This document shows, piece by piece, positions 26,022 to 33,682 of a DNA stretch of 49,431 bases. The notes under the pieces are model-generated. The model saw nothing but the letters and a program-made list of their open reading frames with translations. It did not search any database and was not told the DNA's origin. The first letter of the stretch is position 1; every line of letters starts with the position of its first letter. The stretch is from Bacteroidales bacterium (GTDB lineage Bacteria > Bacteroidota > Bacteroidia > Bacteroidales > PUMT01): NCBI GenBank assembly GCA_007132715.1, contig SLOE01000090.1, positions 1 through 49,431 of the forward strand. Reading direction: 5' to 3'. Both the position numbers and the translations under genes were made by a program.

Positions 26022-26564
26022 TCAGCCCTCATCCAGGAAATAAAGCTGGTTGTCCTCAATAATATAGAAAAGCGGGGCCACAAGGATTTTCGGGTATTTT
26101 TTACGAAGCCGTGCAGCTTCGCTCAGAAGGAACTCAATTTCGCTGTCAATTTCAAACATCGGGGCATAATTCCTGAAATGGTCCTCAGACTGCTCAGGAT
26201 CCATTCCGGCACCCTCGATCAGTCCGCCGACTATCTGGTCCTTTTTAGAATAGAGGTTGACCATTCCGCAGTCATTGTGACCTATCAGCACTATGCACCT
26301 GACACCTCCCACTGCAATCGCGTAAGATACATTGAATGCGCTGTACCTGAGATTGGCGCCACCTGTCCGTATAGTAAATGCGAACCTGTCGGGTATGTTC
26401 AGATGAATTCTCTTATCCATGCACATACCGATCAGCATTTTTGAATCGGTATAGCTGCCAAAAGGCTTCCTGAAATTGTGGTACTCGAAAAAGGTCTGTA
26501 CCGGAGTATCCCGGTACTCCGGTAAAATATCATCAACAGTTTTTACGGGAATAAGTCTTTCCAT
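26022..26564 (-). CDS. Beta-class carbonic anhydrase
   Basis: 180 residues from the ATG at 26564. The zinc site of beta-carbonic anhydrases is visible: CMDKRI (C48, catalytic D50, R52), IRTGGAN in place of IRNAGN, and GHNDCGM (H96, C99). The fold runs to about 160 with GLIEGAGMD and a C-terminal PLFYIIEDNQLYFL strand. It interconverts CO2 and bicarbonate in the cytoplasm. The divergent IRTGGAN loop and short C-terminus place it in a less-studied subgroup, and activity should not be assumed. It lies 26 nt downstream of the damaged GDPD gene. Confidence 0.8.
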   Translation of the reverse strand: MERLIPVKTVDDILPEYRDTPVQTFFEYHNFRKPFGSYTDSKMLIGMCMDKRIHLNIPDRFAFTIRTGGANLRYSAFNVSYAIAVGGVRCIVLIGHNDCGMVNLYSKKDQIVGGLIEGAGMDPEQSEDHFRNYAPMFEIDSEIEFLLSEAARLRKKYPKILVAPLFYIIEDNQLYFLDEG

Positions 26565-26589
26565 TATGCACAATTATCAAATCCGGCGG

Positions 26590-26953
26590 CTAAAATACAT
26601 CACCTTTGTGGAATAAAAACATGTCAGGGTTGAAAAATATCAGCAGGCTGCCCGGAAACCGGGCATCAAAAAAGAAAAACCAGATCATATCAACTCCGTA
26701 ATCAAGCAACTTTGCAGCTGTTTTAAAATTGTTTACTGTCCACACATAGACAGTCAATCCCCTGGATTTAAGCTCCGTGACCAATCTTTTTGTCGTGAAT
26801 AACACAAATTTCACCATCGGCAGCTGCGTGGACATCCACCTCAACGGCTGTCACTCCCCTCTCCCTGGCAAGGTTTATTGCTGCAAGGGTATTCTCCAGG
26901 GCCTCGTGAGATTCTCCCCGGTGGGCAATGAACCTTTTGCTGAATGCAACCAT
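26590..26953 (-). pseudogene. Glycerophosphodiester phosphodiesterase remnant with internal deletion
   Basis: The first part reads as a GDPD N-terminus: FIAHRGESHEALENTLAAIN, then RGVTAVEVDVHAAADGEICV and IHDKK, with the catalytic HRG and HD residues. About residue 55 the frame runs into a stop. From the same point a second frame reads KRLVTELKSRGLTVYVWTVN, then NFKTAAKLLDYGVDMI, the C-terminal strand and helix of GDPD. About 130 residues expected between the HD motif and this end are missing, including the remaining barrel and metal ligands. The simplest reading is a deletion near 26780-26790 that also shifted the frame. The locus is about 364 bases instead of roughly 750 and is almost certainly inactive, unless the assembly is collapsed here. 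Confidence 0.8.
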
Positions 26954-26957
26954 GAGC

Positions 26958-28263
26958 CTACTCCGTCATTCTCCTCAAAGCGTTCCAGTCAACGCTCCTC
27001 CATAGATCGTTGAGCATCGTTACCCGCCTTTCGTTGTAAAACATTCCACCTTCTGACCGGTAGCGGGCATCAATCAGTTCCCACCACTCGACAGACATAA
27101 CACGTATGGCGGCATCCTCAGCGGCCGAAGCGAAGAAATCTTCATCAACACAAACCAGGGCCCTTGCTCCCTCGGCATCAGGACTGACAAGTCCGCTTGG
27201 CCTTCCAGCCTCAAAATCGATGGCCATAATGTGCCTGTAGGTACCCATCGATGGCCAGGGCGGTACTATAAACCCGTAAGCCGTGGCCCTGCGCTGAGCC
27301 GGGGTAAGTCCGTTCAGCTCAGCCTTAAGCCCCTCTGCTGCACGGCCCCTCAACCGCATTGGCGTACATTTTCTCAGCCTCTTCGGGGTTAAAAGCCTTC
27401 ATCATCTCATAACTCTGCTTTGCCTGCTCCATTACCTTTTCATGCCTGTCAACAACAGCCTGCTCTTCAAACATGTCACGCATACGTTTAATATATTGCC
27501 GCATCTGGTCTATCTGCTGCTGCGGTACATCCTGCTCCATGGCTGCAGCATAACCTTCCCTGAACAAATCTATCTCCGCCTGTGCCCTGTCGAGCATTGC
27601 CCTGATCCACCTCTCCTGGCTCACCGGCTTCCAGAAGGCCTTCCCGCCCCTGGTAAGTACCGTAATCACACTTGCCTGGTGCAGTCCGAATGCCGGACGC
27701 ACCACCGAACGCAGAAAAGGCTCAACATTATTATCCCACAATGGGAAAAAACCGGGTGCGGGAAAGCGTTCCTCGAATCCCGGCGGATGGGCACACCTGT
27801 TAAAAAGGGTTTGTCCTCCAATACTCTCCATTAATGGTGGCAGCAGGTATATGTCACCCGTACCGTCAGTCATCACCGGATCTCCCAGGAGATTTCCCGT
27901 CTCATTGACCCATACCCTCACACCTGCAGTTACATCTGATGTGGCATATGGGAACTTCATCGTCAGGTCGAGGCGGGCGGCCTGCGGCCATCGCCTGTTG
28001 CCGGTAAGGGACGGACTTGCTGAAAATGTGGCTCGCGGATTAATTACCAGTCCCCGCGGCGGATCCAGCGGCTGCGCCCTCATAAAGACCTCCATTATCT
28101 GCTCAACCTTCGAAACCATTGCCTCTCCCTGCGGGGCCGCAGGTGTAGCGCTTGTACGCAGCCACCTTAATGGTTCCCATGTATCGCCCTGGGCCAGACC
28201 AGGTACAGAAGGAATGGTAGCAGCCAGAAAAATAAACATTATTGACAGGAGTGCTCTTCTCAT
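26958..28263 (-). pseudogene. Secreted protein of unknown function, split by a single-base frameshift
   Basis: The first frame (28263 to 27325, 312 residues) has a signal peptide (ALLSIMFIFLAATIPSVPGLAQG) and ends with EKMYANAVEGPCSRGA. The second frame (to 26958) continues with RAAEGLKAELNGLTPAQRRA and then GFIVPPWPSMGTYRH. Removing one G from the GGGG run (CCCC at 27346-27349 on the plus strand) joins them smoothly as NAVEG-RAAEGLKAEL, giving about 434 residues. The joined protein has a charged helical region (QQQIDQMRQYIKRMRDMFEE) near 255-300. It is followed by a region that mentions no known motif. I do not recognise the family. The indel may be natural or an assembly error. The GDPD remnant starts 5 nt after its stop. 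Confidence 0.7.
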
Positions 28264-28527
28264 TTTGTTAAGAGTGTTTTATTTAACAGACATAATTGTC
28301 GCATGCATTCCTTTTTACCAGGGAAGGCAGACCAAAACCCGGCCCGGCCTGAATAAAAAAATCCCTTCCGTGTGATAACACAAGTTACAAAAAGATTTAT
28401 TATTGCAAATCAATTGACAGCTGGACAGGTTTTCAAATCATTGCCCAATTAACGACTTAACGGATCAATGAGCTTTCCTGTCTGTTAATTGCATAATCTG
28501 TGACGATGCCGTTCCAAAATTTTGCCT

Positions 28528-29217
28528 ATGGAGACTTTTGCCGACAGGGTGACCGAATTCAACATGAACCTTGATATGAAGCTGGACCTGCCCTCAGGGA
28601 TAAGGGTAATGAACCCTTTTATTGAAAATCCCCGGGCCCTGGAAACCTCATCGTTGTTCTACCGGAAGTTCTACAATGACAACCGTAAACGCAAGCTTAT
28701 CCTGGGTATCAACCCGGGACGTCACGGAGCCGGAGTTACGGGAATTCCCTTTACCGACACCAAACGGCTGTCTGAGAAATGCGGACTGGCAATAGAGGGT
28801 CTGAACACACATGAGCCTTCTTCGGTTTTTATTTACGAAGTTATAGATGCATATGGGGGACCGGTAAGATTCTACTCCGATTTCTACATAAACTCCCCCT
28901 GCCCCCTGGGCTTCGTAAAAACAAATGATAAAGGCAGGGAGGTAAACTATAATTACTACGACAACAAAGAGCTGGCTGAAGCAGTCTATCCATTTATGAT
29001 CAGGTCGATCGAGGCACATATAGCCAAAGGAATCAACACAGAGGTGGCTTACTGCCTTGGCAGCGGCAAGAACTACAAAACTCTGGACAGAATAAACAGG
29101 GAACACCGCTACTTCAGGAAGCTGGTGCCGCTGGAGCACCCGCGCTTCATAATGCAATACAGGTCAAAACAGAAGCAACAGTATCTTGACAAGTACCTGG
29201 AAGCCCTGCGGTCATGA
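28528..29217 (+). CDS. SMUG2-type uracil-DNA glycosylase superfamily protein (DUF4918-like)
   Basis: 229 residues from the ATG at 28528; an in-frame TTG lies two codons upstream. The UDG-fold motif 1 reads ILGINPGRHGAGVTGIPF (near 58-75), like SMUG1 GMNPGPFG, and the late motif LEHPRFIMQYR (near 205) supplies the HP..loop of motif 2. The middle section FYINSPCPLGFV is typical of the SMUG2/DUF4918 group common in Bacteroidota. The expected role is removal of uracil or another damaged base from DNA in base-excision repair. It is a single gene facing the flavodoxin-like gene, with a hairpin after its stop. Confidence 0.8.
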   Translation: METFADRVTEFNMNLDMKLDLPSGIRVMNPFIENPRALETSSLFYRKFYNDNRKRKLILGINPGRHGAGVTGIPFTDTKRLSEKCGLAIEGLNTHEPSSVFIYEVIDAYGGPVRFYSDFYINSPCPLGFVKTNDKGREVNYNYYDNKELAEAVYPFMIRSIEAHIAKGINTEVAYCLGSGKNYKTLDRINREHRYFRKLVPLEHPRFIMQYRSKQKQQYLDKYLEALRS

Positions 29218-29238
29218 AAATAACCTTCTTCATTGCCA

Positions 29239-29261
29239 GACGGCATACCTGCCGTTTAATT
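29239..29261 (+). terminator. Intrinsic-terminator-like hairpin after the SMUG2-type gene
   Basis: ACGGCA (29240-29245) and TGCCGT (29250-29255) form a perfect 6-bp stem with loop TACC, followed by TTTAATT. It begins 22 nt after the stop of the glycosylase gene, in the right place and orientation for termination. Confidence 0.5.
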
Positions 29262-29266
29262 CCGGC

Positions 29267-29341
29267 TAAACTTCACATCCGCTTTTAAGGGAATGCAGTA
29301 CCTCTGTTTTTACCGCAATGCAGTACATCCGTTTTTCCGGC
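29267..29341. repeat. 25-bp-period tandem repeat, about three copies
   Basis: Copies start at 29267, 29292 and 29317, exactly 25 bases apart. The last two share AATGCAGTAC-(C/A)-TC-(T/C)-GTTTTT-(A/C)-C-(C/G)-G-(C/G)-C closely. The first shares ACATCCGCTTTTAAGG with the ACATCCGTTTTTCCGG of the third. The array fills the gap between two converging genes. See the other 25-bp array at the right end of the window. Confidence 0.7.
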
Positions 29342-29370
29342 AATGCAAGGGACCAACGTATTATTCCGGC

Positions 29371-29970
29371 TCAGCCCCGACCTGCAGCTTCACGAACCTC
29401 CTTACCGAAGGCCATGCATTCGGGTCTTTTCAGGTTGTCATACTCGATCATACCGGCTATCTGCTGCATTCTCTCGCGGACATCCGGCTCCATAAGTCCC
29501 CAGGTAATCCTTCCAAGAAAAACCTTCGCAGGCACGTCATATGTCCCTGTCAACGGTGACAGCTGATAAACTATAAAAGCATCATACTGCTCCTTCTCTA
29601 TAGGCTGCATCATATTGCCGCAAACTGCGAAGAGGCCCCGCACCTTTCCTTCGATCACGCTCCTGTTATCCTCAAGGTACTCTTGAAGGAGCGGATGGAC
29701 CTCATTGCTCCTGATTGCGCTCCCGATAATAATATGGTCATAACCCGAAAGATCGGGGTTCTCCCGCACATCATAAACCTGTGCTATGCCATCCATACCC
29801 TCGGATATCCATACACCGGCATCACGTGCAGTGCCGCACCAGGTGCCGAACAAGACGGCCCATTTCTTGTCAGACGGCATAGGGTAAAACTCAAGAGCCT
29901 GAGCCTTTTTCGGCAACATCAGTGTACCAAGTCCCAGCAGCCCTGCTTTCAGAAAATCACGTTTCTTCAT
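29371..29970 (-). CDS. Flavodoxin-domain protein with export signal, HemG-like
   Basis: 199 residues. The N-terminus MKKRDFLKAGLLGLGTLMLP looks like a twin-arginine-type signal with the pair degenerated to K-R, ending near KAQALEF. The rest resembles a flavodoxin domain: AVLFGTWCGTARDAGVWISE (phosphate loop region), YDHIIIGSAIRSNEVHPLLQ (FMN-binding turn as in HemG-type menaquinone-linked protoporphyrinogen oxidases), and GLFAVCGNMMQ. It could be a periplasmic or membrane-associated FMN protein in electron transfer. Location and substrate are inferred. It faces the SMUG2-type gene; the PhzF gene lies 111 nt upstream on the same strand. Confidence 0.7.
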   Translation of the reverse strand: MKKRDFLKAGLLGLGTLMLPKKAQALEFYPMPSDKKWAVLFGTWCGTARDAGVWISEGMDGIAQVYDVRENPDLSGYDHIIIGSAIRSNEVHPLLQEYLEDNRSVIEGKVRGLFAVCGNMMQPIEKEQYDAFIVYQLSPLTGTYDVPAKVFLGRITWGLMEPDVRERMQQIAGMIEYDNLKRPECMAFGKEVREAAGRG

Positions 29971-30081
29971 TTTTATCAGGTTTTAGGTTGATATCGGTTA
30001 ATGGTTTCCGGCAATATTCTAAATTTCACATCAAGGTTCTCTTTACCGGATATATTACTCATAATCAAATGTATTTCAGGA

Positions 30082-30876
30082 TTAATTACATGCAAGGCCG
30101 GGCAGCTCTCCTTTCATATATAGCCTGGCCGTACCGCTTATCTCAACCCGGTCGCCCAGGTGGCGGCATTTAATCTCCCCTCCCCTCTTTGAAAGCTGCC
30201 TTGCGGTCATTTCGGTTTTGCCCAGCCGGCCGGCCCAGAATGGAGCCAGGCTGGTATGCGCAGAGCCCGTGACAGGATCCTCATCAACACCCACCCGTGG
30301 TGCAAAAAACCTGGAAACAAAATCGGCCTCCCTGCCCTGTGCCGTTACAATTATACCCCTTGCATCAATCGTCGACAACTCAGCCATAGAAGGGGACAAT
30401 GCTGCAATATCATCTTCGTTATCAAATAGAAGCAGGTAATCAGACCGTCCCCTGTGAACTTCGGATGGTTGGGGACTAAAACAGACGGCAACTTCTTCGG
30501 CGCACGGCACTTCTTTAACTGTGTCGGCGGGGAAATCCATCGTAAGGAGATCACCCTCTCTTTTTACTTTAAGTATTCCGCTTAACGCGGAAAAAAACGT
30601 AATCTCATCCTCCTTATGACCTTCAAAATTAAACAGCACCCATGCAGCAGCCAGGGTGGCATGCCCGCAAAGCTCAACCTCCACTGCAGGGGTAAACCAA
30701 CGTATATGATAGTGATCTCCCGACATCACATAAAAGGCCGTTTCAGAGAGGTTGTTTTCCATTGCAATATTCTGCAGCAACTCATCCGGCAGCCATCTCT
30801 GCAGCGGACATACGGCGGCCGGATTACCGGTAAATACCTCTTCCGCGAAAGCGTCAACCTGGTACAAATCAATCAT
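30082..30876 (-). CDS. PhzF family isomerase/epimerase-like protein
   Basis: 264 residues. The start YQVDAFAEEVFTGNPAAVCP, the catalytic-glutamate region NNLSETAFYV (E about 45) and CGHATLAAAWVLF (about 70) are standard PhzF motifs. The second half repeats the fold and contains RFFAPRVGVDEDPVTGSAHT with the ligand-binding GSAHT turn. PhzF proteins catalyse proton-shuttling isomerisations; the phenazine enzyme is one specialised member, and no other phenazine genes are present, so the true substrate is unknown. Length is normal for the family. Confidence 0.92.
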   Translation of the reverse strand: MIDLYQVDAFAEEVFTGNPAAVCPLQRWLPDELLQNIAMENNLSETAFYVMSGDHYHIRWFTPAVEVELCGHATLAAAWVLFNFEGHKEDEITFFSALSGILKVKREGDLLTMDFPADTVKEVPCAEEVAVCFSPQPSEVHRGRSDYLLLFDNEDDIAALSPSMAELSTIDARGIIVTAQGREADFVSRFFAPRVGVDEDPVTGSAHTSLAPFWAGRLGKTEMTARQLSKRGGEIKCRHLGDRVEISGTARLYMKGELPGLACN

Positions 30877-30948
30877 ACGGTGGAATATTTTGAGTAAATG
30901 TACAAAATATGTAAATGATAGGGTATACTTGCTGCATTGCCGAATAAA

Positions 30949-31431
30949 TCATGCAGGTTGATCAGCATCGCCTTTTCCGAATCTCTTTTCCAGGACTTTT
31001 TGCCGGTAATCGAAAATGCCCTCAAGCTGCCGGCGTATAACCAGGCTGTTGGCAATGGCGCCCAGGAATCCCAACGGGGGCTTGTAGGAAACAATATCAG
31101 TCATCATCACGCCTCCCTCAACCGGCTCGATTATATGCTGGTGATGCCACATGGAATAGGGCCCTGATCTTTGTTCGTCTACAAAATACCTTTTTTCTTC
31201 GACATGGGTAATTTCCGTTACCCATTTCATCCTTATCCCCCACAAGGGCTTAACGTTATAAGTAATTATCATTCCCGGGTACATCCTTTCAGATAGATTT
31301 CCGGAGGTGATTTCAAATCCCATATGTTCAGGGGTGATAACCTTCAGATTTTCCGGATCTGAAATGAATTCCCATACATCATCAATGGTCGAGGGAATGA
31401 ACTGTTTCTTATTTAACTGGTAAAAAGCCAT
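30949..31431 (-). CDS. SRPBCC family ligand-binding protein
   Basis: 160 residues. It starts with the START/SRPBCC strand and helix pattern QFIPSTIDDVWEFISDPENL and follows with the strands YPGMIITYNVKPLWGIRMKW, WVTEITHVEEKRYFVDEQ and GPYSMWHHQHIIEPVEGG. It closes with a long C-terminal helix. The family forms a hydrophobic cavity for lipids or other small molecules. In Bacteroidota I recall such genes near an SDR like the one at 32165-32866, which is also the case here, with one small gene between. No catalytic assignment is possible. Confidence 0.82.
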   Translation of the reverse strand: MAFYQLNKKQFIPSTIDDVWEFISDPENLKVITPEHMGFEITSGNLSERMYPGMIITYNVKPLWGIRMKWVTEITHVEEKRYFVDEQRSGPYSMWHHQHIIEPVEGGVMMTDIVSYKPPLGFLGAIANSLVIRRQLEGIFDYRQKVLEKRFGKGDADQPA

Positions 31432-31527
31432 TTTATGTTGAGTTAATTCAATTTCAGCGTTTATGGGGCCAAAGCCATTCGTCCAAAACGATTTTGTAAA
31501 TTTTAATTATGTTTTCATTTTCTTCAT

Positions 31528-32154
31528 TTACAATGGCAAAACAAACCTTAAGGCAGCACCATCAGGTAATAACGCTACGTTTATATTATCCATAAAATCA
31601 TATCTCTGACTTCTCAGGATCCTGTACAGCACAATGTCAAACACGAACAGAAAGCTTCCCTGCAGGATGACCGAATTACCATACCCTTTGAGAAGGTCAC
31701 TGTGTTTCTCTGATCTGCCGGACAAATGTCTCATCAGAAAACCTGTACCAATGTAACCCACATTGAGTGCGGTATTTATAAGCAGTATTCTTTCGGTGCC
31801 GGTGTGTTTATCCATTATCTCATCCGCCCCCATTGCCGAAATGTCAAGCCTATAGTTACTGTACAACGCATAACCGGCAATCGAGAGGTTTACAGTGTTC
31901 CAGAACAGGTTCATCTGGTGGAAATATTTTGTATCCCCGTCGAAGCTTGACCATCCGTAGGCTCCAATAGCCATATTGGTAATTGCCCAACCGCCAAGTA
32001 TATACATACCAGTATTGGTCGTTCTGATGCTCCTTGAATAGAACTCCCTGTGCTCTTCCTGTCCATATGCTGGTATAGCAGTTACAAGCAGCATTGCAAC
32101 GGCAAACAATGTGGTAAAATAATTTCTGTTCACATCTGATACAATTAACTTCAT
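31528..32154 (-). CDS. Hypothetical membrane protein, possibly DUF6992-like
   Basis: 208 residues with an N-terminal signal or membrane segment (YFTTLFAVAMLLVTAIPAYG), then about four hydrophobic helices around GMYILGGWAITNMAIGAYGW, NLFWNTVNLSIAGYALYSNY, ILLINTALNVGYIGTGFLMR and QGSFLFVFDIVLYRILRSQR. The pattern recalls a small Bacteroidota membrane family (possibly DUF6992), but I am not certain. It lies 10 nt downstream of the SDR gene on the same strand and may be co-transcribed with it. Confidence 0.5.
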   Translation of the reverse strand: MKLIVSDVNRNYFTTLFAVAMLLVTAIPAYGQEEHREFYSRSIRTTNTGMYILGGWAITNMAIGAYGWSSFDGDTKYFHQMNLFWNTVNLSIAGYALYSNYRLDISAMGADEIMDKHTGTERILLINTALNVGYIGTGFLMRHLSGRSEKHSDLLKGYGNSVILQGSFLFVFDIVLYRILRSQRYDFMDNINVALLPDGAALRFVLPL

Positions 32155-32164
32155 ATTTAGGCCT

Positions 32165-32866
32165 TTAACTAACTTTTAGAGATGAGATGCCACCATCAAC
32201 GCCAATAACCTGGCCGGTTATCCAGCCGGATTTATCAGACAGCAGGAAAGCTGCCATCTGTGCGATATCGCTTACTGAACCTACTCTTTTCATGGGGTGG
32301 CGCTGAGCATTAGCTTCCCGTTTTGCGTCGGAATTCAGCAGCCCTGATGCAAGAGGTGTATCGGTAATTGAGGGAGCAATACAGTTTACCCTTATTTTGG
32401 GAGCAAACTCTGCGGCAAGAGACCGTGAAAGACCCTCCACCGCACCCTTGGATGTGGAAACAAGGCTGTGAAAATTGAATCCCATTTTAACCGCAACAGT
32501 TGAAAACATTACAACCGAAGCCCGTTCTGCCTTTTTAAGCCTTGGAAGTAAAGCCTGTATTACCTTTACAGCACCCAATACCTGGATATTGAAATCAGCA
32601 ATAAAATCTTCAGGTTTTACCCTTACGAAAGGCTTAAGGTTGATCGTTCCCGGACAATAGGCCAGTCCGTCAAGTTTGTCGGGCAGGAAATCAAGATCGG
32701 GGTTATCGGAAGTAACGTCAAGAAAATGATATTCAATTTCTTCACCTTGCTGCATTATGGGTGTGTTCCTGTACGTTCTGTAAACTCTGTATCCATCCCT
32801 GTTAAGTATGGAGGCCAGTTCCCTGCCTATTCCTGATGATGCTCCTGTAATAAGAAAATTTTTCAT
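32165..32866 (-). CDS. Short-chain dehydrogenase/reductase lacking the catalytic tyrosine
   Basis: 233 residues of classical SDR layout: nucleotide loop ITGASSGIGREL (T-G-x3-G-I-G, residues 7-14), VTSDNPDLDFL near 51-61, an altered NNAG region (AYCPGTINL), catalytic-serine strand VVMFSTVAV (S122), and C-terminal RVNCIAPSITDTPLASGLLN. The active-site Y-x-x-x-K motif instead reads V-S-T-S-K (V136, K140), so the tyrosine that donates the proton is missing while the lysine stays. The dinucleotide site seems intact, suggesting binding without classical catalysis, or a different proton donor. It lies 10 nt upstream of the small membrane protein gene. Confidence 0.85.
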   Translation of the reverse strand: MKNFLITGASSGIGRELASILNRDGYRVYRTYRNTPIMQQGEEIEYHFLDVTSDNPDLDFLPDKLDGLAYCPGTINLKPFVRVKPEDFIADFNIQVLGAVKVIQALLPRLKKAERASVVMFSTVAVKMGFNFHSLVSTSKGAVEGLSRSLAAEFAPKIRVNCIAPSITDTPLASGLLNSDAKREANAQRHPMKRVGSVSDIAQMAAFLLSDKSGWITGQVIGVDGGISSLKVS

Positions 32867-33082
32867 TTACGTTTAATGTTTGTGTCTGTATCTTAAACAA
32901 ATAATACTCTTAGTTGTTCAGGGAACTTTTTTTTAACCAACCTTCAATAAATAAATATCTGCCATCATAAAGCATTATCCAGCAGCTACTGATAATCAGC
33001 CGCCGGCAAATGGTATAGCGTAATTACAAGGTCATGTAATCATCGAAGCCTGGGCACAATCATGGCTGCGTAGCAGGTCGTA

Positions 33083-33105
33083 CAGTGTCATTCCGGGACA
33101 CTTGT
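33083..33105 (-). terminator. Hairpin directly after the Rnk-like gene
   Basis: GTGTC (33085-33089) pairs with GACAC (33097-33101), and with one bulged T the outer ACA and TGT also pair. On the minus strand it starts immediately after the stop at 33107. There is no T-tract, so termination is only a possibility. Confidence 0.3.
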
Positions 33106-33106
33106 A

Positions 33107-33517
33107 TCAGAGGTTGTAATCACCCGAGGCTTCAGGCTGGTATACAATATCATCTATCCTTATTCTGGTCAGGCCGGCAGGAACGATCCATTCAACCTCG
33201 TCGCCAACCTGATAACCAATTAGCGCTGTGGCAATTGGGGAAAATATAGATATTTTGTTTTCCTTGAAAGTAGCCTCACGGGGATATACTATTTTGAACT
33301 GAATTTGTTTTCCGGTATCAAGAAAGCTGATCTTGACTTCAGAATTCATGGTCACTACGTTGGAAGGTATCTTTTCAGGTTCAACTATTTCAGCCGAATT
33401 GAGTTCCTTCATCAGGCTCTCGGCCTCACCCTGGGAAATCGATCTGATCTTCTTTGCCTCTTCAATGGATTTCTGAATTCTCAGGTAATCCAGATTGTTT
33501 AATATCAGCTTTGTCAT
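33107..33517 (-). CDS. rnk: Rnk-like GreA/GreB-family transcription factor
   Basis: 136 residues. The C-terminal domain is the FKBP-like GreA/GreB fold, and its key segments match E. coli Rnk closely: PSNVVTMNSEVKI near 52-64, IFSPIATALIGYQVGDEVEW near 90-109, and VYQPEASGDY at the end. The N-terminal part is a short helical pair instead of the long Gre coiled coil, as in Rnk, so it should bind RNA polymerase without cleavage-promoting acidic tip residues. Rnk was named for an effect on nucleoside diphosphate kinase levels. It stands alone, with 240 bases of apparently empty DNA downstream and 165 upstream. Confidence 0.85.
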   Translation of the reverse strand: MTKLILNNLDYLRIQKSIEEAKKIRSISQGEAESLMKELNSAEIVEPEKIPSNVVTMNSEVKISFLDTGKQIQFKIVYPREATFKENKISIFSPIATALIGYQVGDEVEWIVPAGLTRIRIDDIVYQPEASGDYNL

Positions 33518-33682
33518 AGTGAGAAAATTTTAGTTAATCTTAAAACCCGAGTCCTTGGAGTGCGGTAATGTCCTGGGAGGGCTTTGCCAAAATGGATGTG
33601 TGATTTACCTGTCCGCCAGATCATGACTGACAGGTATTAAAGATAGTGAATAAATCTTTGAAATAAAATTATTTGGCAGCTA

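Noticed and set aside
26640-26700. A terminator hairpin (GCCCGG/CCGGGC) at the end of the GDPD remnant
   Set aside because: It lies within the sequence that still reads as the GDPD C-terminus frame and lacks a T-tract, so it is more likely incidental.
26022-28263. A mobile element as the cause of the damaged genes
   Set aside because: No transposase, terminal inverted repeats or target duplications are visible; the damage is a deletion and a one-base indel.
29371-29970. A classical twin-arginine signal
   Set aside because: The pair reads K-R, not R-R, so Tat export is only possible; it is recorded as an uncertain export signal.
30082-30876. Phenazine biosynthesis
   Set aside because: PhzF-family proteins are widespread isomerases and none of the other phz genes is present.
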